DNA from: Gimesia sp.
GTDB lineage: Bacteria; Planctomycetota; Planctomycetia; Planctomycetales; Planctomycetaceae
Length of the DNA: 64,000 bases
NCBI RefSeq assembly: GCF_040219335.1
Contig: NZ_JAVJSQ010000004.1
Coordinates: 310,001 to 374,000 of the forward strand
Direction: 5' to 3'
The notes under the pieces are model-generated. The model was given only the letters and a program-made list of their open reading frames with translations, did not search any database and was not told where the DNA came from. Shown here piece by piece: positions 18,886 through 29,866 of this stretch; the stretch's first letter is position 1, and each line of letters begins with the position of its first letter. The translations under genes were made by a program, and so were the position numbers.

Positions 18886-20109
18886 GTGCGTCAGTCCGCC
18901 CCCCGGAATCTCCCGTTCATCATTGCCAGCCTGTTTTCAATGTGCCTGACAATGTTTATTACGCAATCGGAACTGCTTGCCCAACTGACAACAGAATCCC
19001 CCGTTATTCTCAACCGGGATCAACCACTTTACCTGGTAGAACGCAATTTCAGGCATGCCCTGACTCAGCCAATCTCTGCCTCCTGGTCAAACGTGGGAAT
19101 TCGAACGGTTCTGGAAAGGATTGAGAAAACACAACAGATTTCCCTGATCCTCGACCGCCGCATCGATCCATCCACGACTCTCAAAATTGATCTTCAGAAC
19201 CAGAGCCTGGAAGCAGGGTTGGATGAGATTGCCTCGGCGCTCCACGCCAGAGCCATCGTTGTCGGAAGTAACGTCTACCTGGGACCTGATCAGGCCATGG
19301 GGACATTCAAAACCCTGCTGGCACAAAAGCAGCAGGAATTGCTCGCTCTGTCAGACAATCAACCTGATATGAAAACGCGAGCAACTCAGCTTTCCAGAAA
19401 TAAGTCGTTTTACTATCAGGACCTCGATACGCCGGTTCAATTACTCAATCAGATAGCAGACTCCTATCAGATTACCATCAGTAATCCAGAGCGAATTCCC
19501 CATGATTTGTGGTCACATGGCGCCCTGATGGCAGTGAATGCCAATGAAGCACTGCTCCTGGTGTTAAATCAACTGAATCTGACCTTCCTCTGGGAAAAGC
19601 AGGGAACCGCGATTCGGCTTTTGCCGGTTCCGGATCATGTGACTGTTCAAAAAACATACTCATCCCGAGGACGTTCACTGAATGAAACGATTGAACATCT
19701 CAAAGAATTGTTCCCTGCAGCGATGATCACCAGGGAAGGCAGGATGCTGCTGGTTGATGCTTCTGCTGACCTTCAGGAAAAAGTTGAAGCAGAACTGAAT
19801 CCCTCAAAGCGCCCTGTTCGTAAGATGGGAACTCCTCAAATTGACGTACTTCCCATTCAACGCCGTAAGTTCACGCTTCGGGCTCAGAAAGTCCCGGTAC
19901 TGGCCGTCATGCAGAAACTGGAGCAGTCCGGAATTGAATTTGAGTATCAGCCTCAGCAGTTAAAACAAGCTGGCGTCGATCTCACTCAGAGAATCGATAT
20001 TTCGGTCCAGAACGCGGATGCGAATGAGTTTTTTGATGTCCTGTTCGGCCCTCTCAATCTGTCTTATCAAATTGAGGGGATCAAGGTGTCTTTGACACCC
20101 GATAATTAG
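18886..20109 (+). CDS. secreted protein with three STN-like (secretin/TonB N-terminal) modules
   Basis: 407 residues from a GTG at 18886; an in-frame stop lies just upstream, and this start yields a signal peptide ending near LLAQ. Three similar modules are visible at about 62-134, 174-248 and 328-405. Each has a pattern of an amphipathic helix, a beta strand with ...ISL/ITI..., a short ....I.VQNADANE / VNANEALL helix, then ...NL.F.W / LSY paired strands. This is the STN fold. Residues 251-305 resemble a secretin N1 domain. No secretin pore or TonB barrel follows, so it is not a channel; it may be a periplasmic adaptor or cell-wall component. It is divergent from the Hsp70 gene (160-base gap). 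Confidence 0.68.
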   Translation: MRQSAPRNLPFIIASLFSMCLTMFITQSELLAQLTTESPVILNRDQPLYLVERNFRHALTQPISASWSNVGIRTVLERIEKTQQISLILDRRIDPSTTLKIDLQNQSLEAGLDEIASALHARAIVVGSNVYLGPDQAMGTFKTLLAQKQQELLALSDNQPDMKTRATQLSRNKSFYYQDLDTPVQLLNQIADSYQITISNPERIPHDLWSHGALMAVNANEALLLVLNQLNLTFLWEKQGTAIRLLPVPDHVTVQKTYSSRGRSLNETIEHLKELFPAAMITREGRMLLVDASADLQEKVEAELNPSKRPVRKMGTPQIDVLPIQRRKFTLRAQKVPVLAVMQKLEQSGIEFEYQPQQLKQAGVDLTQRIDISVQNADANEFFDVLFGPLNLSYQIEGIKVSLTPDN

Positions 20110-20613
20110 AGACATTAACTTAAGAGCAGCCTTCCTCTAAGGACATTTGACATTCCCAACTTTCCCGGAACTTTCTCCATTGGCGCTAGGGTGATACTTT
20201 GAATTAACGCCTCAAATCGGGTAACATCCCGAATTAGTGAGTGAAAACAAGTCTTTGTGAGTCTTTTAACGAGATCACCCACACTGTACAGAGGCTATCT
20301 TCCGCCCGCTCAGGAAACGGAATTGTTAATCGCAACCCTTTTCAGATTAACACTTTACCACACAAGCCTTCTGAAATTCGCCTGAATAACTGTGGGAAGC
20401 GTTCGTAAACGCCTTAATTGATTTGTAAGGAATCGATCATTCTGACACTCGCGGAATTATCCTGAAATTCAACACGACACTGCCGGTCTGTTTCCGACCA
20501 CAGCTATCAGAATGATCAATTCATGCGTGTTTAAAGTATCCGTCAGAGATACCCCAGTTCCGGTGAGGAAGGGGTATTTCAATGAATAGACTACAGCAGA
20601 GTGAGGAGAAAAC
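20110..20613. other. 504-base intergenic region before the PPi-phosphofructokinase operon
   Basis: No open frame with a ribosome-binding site and no strong hairpin is visible on either strand. The last 15 bases carry the GGAG ribosome-binding site of the next gene (20604-20608). The length suggests a long leader or distal promoter of the sugar-phosphate operon, but I cannot point to a promoter with confidence. Confidence 0.4.
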
Positions 20614-21900
20614 GTGGCAAGTCCCAAGAATATGATCGTGGCCCAGTCTGGTGGACCTTCACCGGTCATCAACAACAGCCTGAGAGGTTTAGTCGAAACT
20701 GCGAGAGATCTTCCCGAAATCGGCACAATCTACGCTGGCTGGCATGGCATTGAAGGTGTGCTCAAAGAAGAACTGCTGAATCTGAGCAGCCAGTCTCCTG
20801 AAGAAATCGCTCTGCTGCGGGTCACACCTGCCGCCGGTTCTGTGGGAACCTGCCGTTACAAACTGAAAGATCACCAGAATGAAGACTTCGATCGGATCGT
20901 TGAAGTTTTCAAGGCACACAACATCGGCTATTTCTGCTACATCGGCGGAAATGACTCCATGGATACCGCTAATAAAGTCGCTCAGATGGCAACAGAGCGG
21001 GGCGTGGACGTGGTTGGCATCGGAGTTCCCAAAACCATCGATAACGATGTGGGAGATAGTGAATTCAAACTGATCGACCACACTCCCGGGTACGGTAGTA
21101 CCGCCCGCTACTGGATGAGTATGGTCCAGATGGCCAATGAAGAAAACCGGGGGAGCTGTCCCGCCGACCCTGTGCTGGTACTCCAGGCCATGGGACGTAA
21201 AATCGGCTTCATCCCGGCTGCTGCCCGACTGGCAGACCCTCAGCGCAAGATCCCGATGCAGATTTATCTTGCAGAAAATCCGATCAGCATCGAACAGATC
21301 CATGCACAGGTCAACGACCAGCTGCGCAAGGACGGCCGTCTGATCGTAGTTGTCAGCGAAGGGCTCTCCCTGGGTGATATCGGGGAAACAAAAGACTCCT
21401 TCGGACACACCCAGTTCAGCTCCAGCCAGCTGACGGTAGCCCAGTTGCTGGTCAATGAATTAAATGAGCGGGGACTGGCTGTAAAAGGCGCCGCCCGGGC
21501 CAACGTTCCGGGAACTGACCAGCGTCATAACATCGCATACGCTTCTACCGTTGACCTAGATGAAGCATACGGTGCAGGTCAGAAAGCAGCCCTGCTGGCT
21601 GCCGCTGGAGAATCAGGTTACATGTCAACCATTCTCCGTGCTGAAGGCCCGGGGTACAATGTTCGTTACGACAAGGTACCACTGCCCGAAGTCGCGAACA
21701 GCGAACGTACTTTCCCCAAAAACTGGATTACAGCCGACGGGATGGACGTGACTGACGATTTCGTCAAATACTGTAAGCCTCTGGTCGGTAACGACTGGCC
21801 CAGCATCCCCATGATCAATGGGCGGATGAGACTGGCTCAACTGCAGCCGCTGTTCTCGGACCAGAAACTGCCTAAGTACGTTCCCCAGGCAGACAGATAA
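20614..21900 (+). CDS. 6-phosphofructokinase, pyrophosphate-dependent type
   Basis: 428 residues from a GTG with GAGGAG 5 bases upstream. The PFK signatures are QSGGPSPVIN at 11-20, GGNDS at 111-115 and PKTIDND at 139-145. Two residues decide the phosphoryl donor: position 114 is Asp (Gly104 in E. coli PfkA) and 140 is Lys (Gly124). Both are the pyrophosphate-dependent state. The enzyme would convert fructose-6-phosphate and PPi to fructose-1,6-bisphosphate and Pi, reversibly. It is first in an operon with a HAD phosphatase (43-base gap) and 6-phosphogluconate dehydrogenase (86-base gap), so the cluster joins glycolysis and the oxidative pentose phosphate pathway. Confidence 0.92.
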   Translation: MASPKNMIVAQSGGPSPVINNSLRGLVETARDLPEIGTIYAGWHGIEGVLKEELLNLSSQSPEEIALLRVTPAAGSVGTCRYKLKDHQNEDFDRIVEVFKAHNIGYFCYIGGNDSMDTANKVAQMATERGVDVVGIGVPKTIDNDVGDSEFKLIDHTPGYGSTARYWMSMVQMANEENRGSCPADPVLVLQAMGRKIGFIPAAARLADPQRKIPMQIYLAENPISIEQIHAQVNDQLRKDGRLIVVVSEGLSLGDIGETKDSFGHTQFSSSQLTVAQLLVNELNERGLAVKGAARANVPGTDQRHNIAYASTVDLDEAYGAGQKAALLAAAGESGYMSTILRAEGPGYNVRYDKVPLPEVANSERTFPKNWITADGMDVTDDFVKYCKPLVGNDWPSIPMINGRMRLAQLQPLFSDQKLPKYVPQADR

Positions 21901-21943
21901 ACCTCTACATACACAAGCTATTTAATACATACGGGAGACAATT

Positions 21944-22828
21944 GTGTCGGATAATCCTCTGGATACCAAGTTTGAGAAGAAGAGTGAGTTTCTGATCGGC
22001 ATCGACTCAGACGGGTGTGCCTTCGATTCCATGGAAATTAAACACAAAGAGTGTTTCATTCCCAACTTTATCAACTATTTTGGCCTGCAACCCATTTCCA
22101 AGTATGCTCGTGAAGCGGCTGAGTTCACGAACCTCTACTCCAAATGGCGTGGGGCCAACCGTTTCATTTCCTACACTCTGGCTCTGGACCTGCTGGAAGA
22201 GCGCCCGGAAGTCATTTCCCGGAATGTCACGATTCCGCGTCTCCAGGGTGTGAGAGACTGGATCGAACGGGAAACCAAACTCGGTAATCCCACTCTGGCT
22301 GCCGAAGTTGAGAAAACCAAAGATGCTGATCTGGAACTGGCTCTGAAATGGTCACTTGCAGTCAATGAGATGATCGCCGACATGGTGCACGATGTGCCCC
22401 CTTATCCAAATGTTCGAGAAAGCCTCATCAAGCTGGATCCGGTCGCCGACATGATTGTCTGCTCTGCGACTCCCAACGAAGCACTCAATAAAGAGTGGGA
22501 AGAACACGACATCGCACAGTACGTTGATGCGATTTGCGGTCAGGAAGCAGGCAGCAAAAAAGAAACACTGGGTCAGGCAAAGAACTTTGGATACGAAGAA
22601 AACAAAGTCCTGATGATCGGCGATGCTCCCGGCGACATGAAAGCCGCGGAAGCTGTAGGAGCACTTTTCTACCCGATCAACCCTGGTGCAGAAGAAGCCA
22701 GCTGGGAACGTTTCATCGGCGAAGCCTGCGACAAATTCCTGAACGGTGAATTTGCAGGAGAATATCAGGCGAAACTGATTGCTGAATTCGACAGTTATCT
22801 GCCGGAACTCCCTCCCTGGAAGAAGTAA
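21944..22828 (+). CDS. HAD-superfamily phosphatase in sugar-phosphate operon
   Basis: 294 residues from a GTG with GGGAGA upstream. Motif I is D21-x-D23-G (GIDSDGC), a Ser/Thr motif II lies in VCSATPNEAL near 173, the motif III Lys is near SKKETLGQAK and motif IV is IGDAPGDMKAAE near 226. A large alpha-helical cap of about 130 residues sits between motifs I and II. I do not recognise the subfamily. The co-transcribed PFK and Gnd suggest a sugar phosphate substrate, which is inference. Confidence 0.78.
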   Translation: MSDNPLDTKFEKKSEFLIGIDSDGCAFDSMEIKHKECFIPNFINYFGLQPISKYAREAAEFTNLYSKWRGANRFISYTLALDLLEERPEVISRNVTIPRLQGVRDWIERETKLGNPTLAAEVEKTKDADLELALKWSLAVNEMIADMVHDVPPYPNVRESLIKLDPVADMIVCSATPNEALNKEWEEHDIAQYVDAICGQEAGSKKETLGQAKNFGYEENKVLMIGDAPGDMKAAEAVGALFYPINPGAEEASWERFIGEACDKFLNGEFAGEYQAKLIAEFDSYLPELPPWKK

Positions 22829-22914
22829 ACCAGAGACGATCCTGAGCTCAGGAGTGACATAAGAGTCACAGTATCATTTAATCACAGAACATTAAAAGCG
22901 AAGAAGAAATTTCC

Positions 22915-24351
<1,437 letters not shown>

Positions 24352-24411
24352 GCCCCTCTGCGGGTCTCTTCGAATCACCTGGCTGGTTCCACTGTAGCCA
24401 GAATATCCATT

Positions 24412-24456
24412 TGCCCGTTAATAAAGCCATAATAACACTTTATTAACGGGCATTTT
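24412..24456 (+). terminator. Rho-independent terminator after gnd
   Basis: A perfect 15-bp stem (24412-24426 with 24438-24452), 11-base loop, then four T. It closes the pfk-HAD-gnd operon and precedes an independently transcribed metallo-hydrolase gene. Confidence 0.9.
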
Positions 24457-24483
24457 CATGATGAGTGGTGAGGGAGTGAGACA

Positions 24484-25218
24484 ATGCGTATCGTATTGCT
24501 GGGAACAGGCGGATACCATCCAAATGATCGTCGACATACCGCCTGTCTGATGCTGCCGGAGTCCGGGATCATCTTTGATGCAGGAACCAGTTTCTTTCGC
24601 GTTCCCCAGTACATGCAAACCCGCGACCTGCAGATCTTTCTGACTCACGCGCACCTGGACCATATTGTAGGACTCTCATTCTTTCTGGTTCCGATGCTGA
24701 CCGGTCAGGTCGATTCTGTCAAAGTCTATGGCGAAGCGTCCAAGCTGGATGCCATTCAGAACCACCTGTTCAGCGAAGAAATTTTCCCGCTGCTTCCCGA
24801 TTACGAATTCATCACCCTACCTGAACAGGTCTACGTTCCGGAGCAGGGCACTCTCCGCCACATCGACCTGGAACATCCCGGAGGATCAGTCGGCTATCGA
24901 ATTGACTGGCCCGGCCATTCTCTGGCCTATGTCACTGACACATCTCATCCGAAGCAGCATCTTGAATTTGTCAAAGGTGTCGATCTGCTCATCCATGAAT
25001 GTTATTTTCCAGACGAGCAGGCTGAATGGGCTGACAAAACCGGACACAGCCACACAACCCCTGTTGCAGAGTTGGCGCGAGATGCCGGCGTTGGAAAGCT
25101 GGTCCTGACACATATTGATCCTCAGCAGACAGGCGATGATCCGGTAGGAATTGAAGTTGCCCAGAAGATCTTTCCGAATACAATACTCGGTGAAGATCTG
25201 ATGGAAATCGAGTTTTAA
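24484..25218 (+). CDS. MBL-fold metallo-hydrolase (RNase Z/phosphodiesterase-like)
   Basis: 244 residues. The zinc-binding motif is H55-x-H57-x-D59-H60 (THAHLDH), with further ligands His near 139 (HPGGSVGY region), Asp in YVTDTSH near 149 and a C-terminal His in LTHIDP near 207. HECYFPDEQAEWADKTGHSH near 168-188 is typical of the RNase Z/ElaC-related and PhnP-like branch. The protein lacks the RNase Z exosite arm, so a small-molecule phosphodiesterase role is as likely as tRNA processing. It is followed by a methyltransferase gene 55 bases downstream. Confidence 0.85.
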   Translation: MRIVLLGTGGYHPNDRRHTACLMLPESGIIFDAGTSFFRVPQYMQTRDLQIFLTHAHLDHIVGLSFFLVPMLTGQVDSVKVYGEASKLDAIQNHLFSEEIFPLLPDYEFITLPEQVYVPEQGTLRHIDLEHPGGSVGYRIDWPGHSLAYVTDTSHPKQHLEFVKGVDLLIHECYFPDEQAEWADKTGHSHTTPVAELARDAGVGKLVLTHIDPQQTGDDPVGIEVAQKIFPNTILGEDLMEIEF

Positions 25219-25273
25219 GCCACGTCTCACACATACATGTTTCAACCAGCCAACGAAGAAGCAGCTGAATTCC

Positions 25274-26275
25274 ATGACGAAAGAAACATCCCCGCAATCA
25301 TTTCTTTCTCAGGAGCTCCTCGAAATCTTACGGGATCCGACAGACGGCTCACCTCTGGTTCTGGATGAATCACAGTCTAACCTCAATTCGCCAACCTCGG
25401 AAAAATCGTATCCGGTTATAAATGGGATTCCTCGCTTTGTAGAGCAGGAGCATCTTTCCAGTTTCGGTCTGCAGTGGAACAAATATGAAGTCGCTCATGA
25501 TGATGAAGACCGGGCGACATTTACAGCCAAAACCGGAATGGAACTCAGCGATTTAAAAGGTCTTCGCATCCTGGATGCAGGTTGCGGCGGAGGCCGTTAC
25601 TGCAAAATCGCTGCCGAGGCAGGGGGAATTGTCTTTGGCGCAGACCACACAACTGCGGTCGAAAAAGCGAGTAAACTCTGCAGCCACCTCGATCAAGTAC
25701 ACCTGGTTCAGGCTGACCTGAAGCACCTCCCCTTTGAACCGGAGTCATTTGATTTCGTTTTTTCAATCGGCGTGATGCACCACGACAAAGATACCCGGGC
25801 CGTCTTCGACGAAGTAGCCCGGATGGTCAAGCCGGGTGGTAAGTATTCAGTCTGGCTCTATCGGAAAAACCAATGGTGGCAGGAAGGCATCAATTCCGGG
25901 CTGCGAAAAATCACTACGCGCATGTCCCCGGAAAAACTGGAGCCCTGGTGCCGCCTGGGAGCATGGCTGGGTGGGATTCCCGTGATCAATAAAACCTTGA
26001 ATAAGGTCATCAATTTCAGTAACCACCCCAACTGGGAAAACCGGGTCTGCGATACCTTTGACTGGTTCGCGCCTGCTTACCAGTACCACCATACCGTAGA
26101 CGAATTACAAAGCTGGTTTAAAGAAGCTGGTTTTGAACAGCTCAAAATACTCCCCCCGGAAAAAACAGGGAGTTTCTACCGCTGGTGCTATGATCACAAT
26201 TTACTGATCGGCAGCGGCGTGAATGTCCAGGGAACGAAATCAGGAGAGAATCAGGCAGACAACAATCCGTCTTGA
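25274..26275 (+). CDS. SAM-dependent class I methyltransferase
   Basis: 333 residues. The N-terminal 55 residues resemble a Trm112-like segment (LLEILRDPTDGSPLVL...YPVINGIPRFV) but lack zinc cysteines. The SAM-binding glycine loop LDAGCGGGRY is at 100-109, motif II acidic residue at about 122 (GADHT) and post-I motif DFVFSIGVMHHDKD at about 160, typical of UbiE/ubiquinone-type methyltransferases. The C-terminal 120 residues have several Trp-rich helices and no assigned fold. The substrate is unknown. It may share a transcript with the upstream metallo-hydrolase. Confidence 0.85.
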   Translation: MTKETSPQSFLSQELLEILRDPTDGSPLVLDESQSNLNSPTSEKSYPVINGIPRFVEQEHLSSFGLQWNKYEVAHDDEDRATFTAKTGMELSDLKGLRILDAGCGGGRYCKIAAEAGGIVFGADHTTAVEKASKLCSHLDQVHLVQADLKHLPFEPESFDFVFSIGVMHHDKDTRAVFDEVARMVKPGGKYSVWLYRKNQWWQEGINSGLRKITTRMSPEKLEPWCRLGAWLGGIPVINKTLNKVINFSNHPNWENRVCDTFDWFAPAYQYHHTVDELQSWFKEAGFEQLKILPPEKTGSFYRWCYDHNLLIGSGVNVQGTKSGENQADNNPS

Positions 26276-26602
26276 TTTTTCCGATCAGTACAGACTACGT
26301 ACCTTCCCTGACTGGAGTATTCAAACTCGATTCGCTTCAATTGCGACAGTCTGAAACAAACAGAATTGATCTCCCGTGCTCCCTGCAGAAAGGGTAGATC
26401 AGCCTTGACATTCTGTTTCAAAAAAGTGATAGAGGAGTGAACCTTTAGTTGCTATCAACATCATTTTATCCTGTTGCTCAGCTCAATGTATGCCGTTCTT
26501 TGAAGTTGCAGATACAGAGTCAGGCCCAGCAGGTAAAATCCAGATAATTCAATATTCCCCACCAGCTGCACTGGTTTGGAATTAAGCGCCACAGGGAGAG
26601 TC
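26276..26602. other. 327-base intergenic region
   Basis: No convincing gene on either strand. The final bases carry the GGGAGAG ribosome-binding site (26594-26600) for the ferredoxin-NADP reductase gene. A frame from a TTG at 26576 runs into that gene but lacks a ribosome-binding site, so it was not used. Confidence 0.4.
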
Positions 26603-27562
26603 ATGAATCCATCGAATCCTCCGACCGGGCAATCGAATGCTGAAATAGAAGAACTACGCAACAAGTATTACAACGCAACAGTCCAGGATTTGCGCATGCC
26701 TCACGCGCATCTCATGATCATGCGTGTGAAGCCTGATGCAGAGGTTCCCCGCTTCTCTGGGGGCCAATATACAACCCTGGGCCTCGGTTCCTGGGAACAT
26801 CGAGTCGATGGCGGACCTCTCGCAGAATTACCGAAGCAGAAGCTGATCCGACGCGCATATTCGATTTCTTGCCCTATGCTTGACGTCCAGGGAGATCTCC
26901 TGGCCAATGACGAGATTGATTACCTGGAATTTTATATCACTCTGGTTCTGCGGCCCGACACTGATGATCCACCGCTGACTCCCCGCCTGTTCAATCTGAA
27001 AGAAGGCGATCGACTGCATCTTGGTAAAAAACCGGTCGGCACATACACACTTAAACCAGTCGAACCTGAAGATAACGTCATCTTTGCCGGAACCGGAACT
27101 GGCGAGGCCCCGCATAACTCCATGACGATTGAATTACTCAAACGTGGACATACCGGGCAAATCGTATCAATGACCTGTGTTCGCTATCGAGGTGACCTGG
27201 GTTACCTCGATCAGCAGAAACAACTACAGCAAAAGTATCCGAACTACCACTATGGATCATTCACGACTCGTGAACCGGAAAATATTGATTCAAATCATCC
27301 TCAATACGTAGGGAAACAGTATCTGCAGGATATGATCATACCGGAGAAATTTGAGGCGCAATTCGGTTGGTCGCCCGAACCTGAAAAAACACACGTTTTT
27401 CTCTGTGGCAACCCTTCCATGATTGGTCTACCCGAGAAAAACGATCAGGGCGAGTTGGTTTTCCCTGAATCCAAGGGAATGGTTGAACTGCTTTCCGAGC
27501 AGGGATACAAACTCTCAACTCCGAAGAGTCCGGGAAATATCCACTTCGAGAAATATTGGTAA
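26603..27562 (+). CDS. ferredoxin--NADP(+) reductase
   Basis: 319 residues from the ATG at 26603, which has GGGAGAG directly upstream. The FAD-binding RRAYSIS motif is near 82-88, the NADP pyrophosphate loop GTGTGEAPHNSM near 155-166, the CVRYRGDL segment near 191 and CGNPSM near 272. The C-terminus ends in a Trp after EKY (aromatic terminal residue), as in many bacterial Fpr enzymes. It would transfer electrons between NADPH and ferredoxin or flavodoxin. The fold insert around 95-125 is longer than in E. coli Fpr. The gene stands alone and ends at a terminator 35 bases downstream. Confidence 0.9.
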   Translation: MNPSNPPTGQSNAEIEELRNKYYNATVQDLRMPHAHLMIMRVKPDAEVPRFSGGQYTTLGLGSWEHRVDGGPLAELPKQKLIRRAYSISCPMLDVQGDLLANDEIDYLEFYITLVLRPDTDDPPLTPRLFNLKEGDRLHLGKKPVGTYTLKPVEPEDNVIFAGTGTGEAPHNSMTIELLKRGHTGQIVSMTCVRYRGDLGYLDQQKQLQQKYPNYHYGSFTTREPENIDSNHPQYVGKQYLQDMIIPEKFEAQFGWSPEPEKTHVFLCGNPSMIGLPEKNDQGELVFPESKGMVELLSEQGYKLSTPKSPGNIHFEKYW

Positions 27563-27597
27563 GCAAATAATGGTGTCAATTACACCTGAGCGCATCG

Positions 27598-27630
27598 AAA
27601 ACGGGGCCTGTCAATTCAGCCCCGTTTTTT
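27598..27630 (+). terminator. Rho-independent terminator after ferredoxin-NADP reductase gene
   Basis: Ten-bp stem (27598-27607 with 27619-27628), 11-base loop, followed by further T. The classic GC-core plus T-run form. Confidence 0.9.
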
Positions 27631-27760
27631 ATTTGGCGCATTGCACACCTGTTTCGAGAGAAAACAGGGGGGCGCTGATTCGCTGAAATTTTGAGTTGTG
27701 CTTTGTAAAAGCAAATTTTTGAGAGCAGCGAATATCTTCTATCTTGGTCCAGCCTGACGA

Positions 27761-27850
27761 CTAGTCCTTGCGGTGTCTGATCTTAGCTCTTGCACGTCGT
27801 TTTTTACGACCAATTTTTCGACGTCCTTTACCGGTCTTCTTGGTTCCCAT
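27761..27850 (-). CDS. 29-residue highly basic microprotein
   Basis: Open frame of 29 residues, ATG at 27848-27850 and stop TAG at 27761-27763. Sixteen of 29 residues are Lys or Arg (MGTKKTGKGRRKIGRKKR... ending IRHRKD). An AAAGG ribosome-binding site lies 11 bases upstream of the ATG. The composition resembles tiny ribosomal proteins such as bTHX, bS22 or bL37, but I cannot match it to any of these. It could also be a nucleic-acid-binding peptide. It sits between two plus-strand genes and is transcribed alone. Chance occurrence is unlikely given the SD and the extreme composition, but it is untested. Confidence 0.6.
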   Translation of the reverse strand: MGTKKTGKGRRKIGRKKRRARAKIRHRKD

Positions 27851-28138
27851 TCGAAGCAATGCCTTTCGTATCTACTTCTAAAACTTAGAAAATTGAGATA
27901 TTCACTCTCTGAATGCCGCAATCCACTCTAATCGTTCCTGATTTGAAGTGATTTTTGATCAGCGGCTGAGTTGTAAGTCCAAGGTGGAAAATACGATTTT
28001 AACAGGCATCGATCAAATCTTCAACCACTCATGTAACAAGAAATCACCTGTGCCTTGAGAAATCTGTTGTAAACCTCGAAGATAGACCAGCAGATGACTG
28101 GCATTAAAAACTCTATTTAAACTTCAGGAACTACACAT

Positions 28139-29140
28139 ATGGATTACCGTAACTTAGGAAAAGCTGGTGTACGTGTCTCTCCCGTCTGTCTGGGCACGAT
28201 GATGTTCGGTGGCCCCACCAGCGAGTCTGACTCGATCTCCATTATGCATAAAGCCATCGATCGGGGAATCAACTTCTTCGACACCGCAAACATGTACAGT
28301 ACAGGTGGTTCAGAAACCGTAGTGGGTAAGGCATTGGTCGACCGCCGTGATAAAGTCGTCCTGGCCACCAAAGGACGGGCTCCCATGGGAGATGGGCCCA
28401 ACGATGCGGGAGCCAGCCGAGTTCACTTGATGCGGGAACTCGATCGCAGCCTGCAGCGGATGCAGACCGATTATGTTGATATCTATTATGTGCACACCCC
28501 CGACTATCAGACTCCGATCGAAGAAACTCTCCGTACTCTGGATGACATGGTCCGCTCTGGTAAGGTCCGCTATATCGCCTGCTCGAACTTCCGTGCCTGG
28601 CGTTTAGCCGAGGCCCTCTGGACAAGCGATGTGCGTAATCTCTATTCCTTCAGTTGTGTCCAGCCCCTTTACAACATCATGAACCGAGACATCGAAGTGG
28701 AACTGCTGCCGCTCTGTCAGGAGAAGGGGATCGGTGTTGTCAGTTACAGTCCGCTGGCACGTGGCATCCTGACAGGTAAGTATCAGGCCGGCAAACCATT
28801 CCCGGAAGGTAGTCGCGCCTCTCGCAATGATAAGCGGATGAACGAGGCGGAACTGCGCGATGTCAGCATCGAACTTTCGCAGGAAATCTCAGCCTATTGC
28901 GACAAAAAAGGCGTTTCGATGACGAATTTCGCGCTCGCCTGGTGTCTGGCGAATCCCATTCTGACATCGATCATCATTGGTCCGCGTACTATGGAACAGT
29001 ACGACGATAACATGGGATGTCTCGATGTCGAGATCACGGCTGAGGATGAGGAATTCATCAACTCACTGGTTCCCCCGGGAGAACACAGCGGAAAAGGTTT
29101 CCAGGATCCGCAGTATCCGGTAACGGGCCGCGGCAAATAA
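28139..29140 (+). CDS. aldo/keto reductase
   Basis: 333 residues forming the AKR TIM barrel. The catalytic tetrad is visible: D48 and Y53 (FDTANMY), K78 (ATKGR) and H119 (YYVHTPD). The NADPH-binding C-terminal motif ISLIIGPRT-like is IIIGPRTMEQYDDNMG near 278. It most resembles YakC/Tas/oxidoreductase-type AKRs that reduce aldehydes or sugars; the substrate is unknown. The gene stands alone. Its stop is 5 bases from the trmL stop on the opposite strand, a tight convergent pair. Confidence 0.9.
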   Translation: MDYRNLGKAGVRVSPVCLGTMMFGGPTSESDSISIMHKAIDRGINFFDTANMYSTGGSETVVGKALVDRRDKVVLATKGRAPMGDGPNDAGASRVHLMRELDRSLQRMQTDYVDIYYVHTPDYQTPIEETLRTLDDMVRSGKVRYIACSNFRAWRLAEALWTSDVRNLYSFSCVQPLYNIMNRDIEVELLPLCQEKGIGVVSYSPLARGILTGKYQAGKPFPEGSRASRNDKRMNEAELRDVSIELSQEISAYCDKKGVSMTNFALAWCLANPILTSIIIGPRTMEQYDDNMGCLDVEITAEDEEFINSLVPPGEHSGKGFQDPQYPVTGRGK

Positions 29141-29145
29141 TCGAT

Positions 29146-29622
29146 TCAGGGAAGTCCCCCGAACTGACGGACTGCTTCGTACATGACGGTATTCGCTGTA
29201 CTGGCAAGATTGAGACTGCGGACCTCTTCATACATCGGCAGTTTCAGATTACATTCGGGGGACGCGTCCCTGACGCTGGGAGGCAGACCATTGCTTTCGC
29301 TTCCGAACAGGAAAACTTGCCCTGGCTCAAATTCAGCATCCCAGAGCAGTCGGGTCGCGAACTTGGTCAGCTTCCACCATGTCCTGTCTGAGAGTCGTTC
29401 CTGCACTTCCTGCAGGCTGTCAACGGCTTCCCAGTTCAGGTGTTGCCAGTAATCCATCCCGGCTCGCCTCAAATGTTTTGCGTCCAGCTTGAATCCCAGG
29501 GGACGGACGAGCCAGAGTTTCGCCCCCACAGCCACGCAGGTGCGACCGATATTTCCTGTATTTTGCGGGATATCCGGCTGATAGAGGACGACATGCATCA
29601 GGGGTTCAGAGGAGGATGACAT
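29146..29622 (-). CDS. trmL: tRNA (cytidine/uridine-34 2'-O)-methyltransferase TrmL
   Basis: 158 residues, the usual TrmL length. SPOUT-class motifs: [18 protein letters not shown] at about 12-29, VRPLGF near 39, [10 protein letters not shown] near 106 (motif 2) and the C-terminal knot [14 protein letters not shown] near 135-148. It methylates the ribose of the wobble base in certain tRNA-Leu isoacceptors. The start at 29622 gives 8 residues before the conserved core; an ATG at 29598 would begin directly at MHVVLYQ and is an alternative. Confidence 0.93.
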   Translation of the reverse strand: MSSSSEPLMHVVLYQPDIPQNTGNIGRTCVAVGAKLWLVRPLGFKLDAKHLRRAGMDYWQHLNWEAVDSLQEVQERLSDRTWWKLTKFATRLLWDAEFEPGQVFLFGSESNGLPPSVRDASPECNLKLPMYEEVRSLNLASTANTVMYEAVRQFGGLP

Positions 29623-29866
29623 TCAGGTGCCCGAACTGGTAAAAAACTGACAAAACAGTTACAAATACGAATTTACAGCACTCGCAAGCCAGCACTGAGT
29701 ATGTAATACTTAACGCATTCCCGTTATTATACTTCTGCTTATTGCAGATACGCGTCAGCGTAATGAATCATTATTTGAAATGGTACTGACAGTAGTTCCT
29801 GCTGCTGATCTTTTTTCAAATTCCCACAAACCGAATTCAGACCAGAAAACACAATAAGATCTTCCG

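Noticed and set aside
20689..21408. 239-residue minus-strand frame inside the phosphofructokinase gene
   Set aside because: It is fully inside a clear gene on the other strand; the composition (His, Val, Phe rich) is that of a shadow frame.
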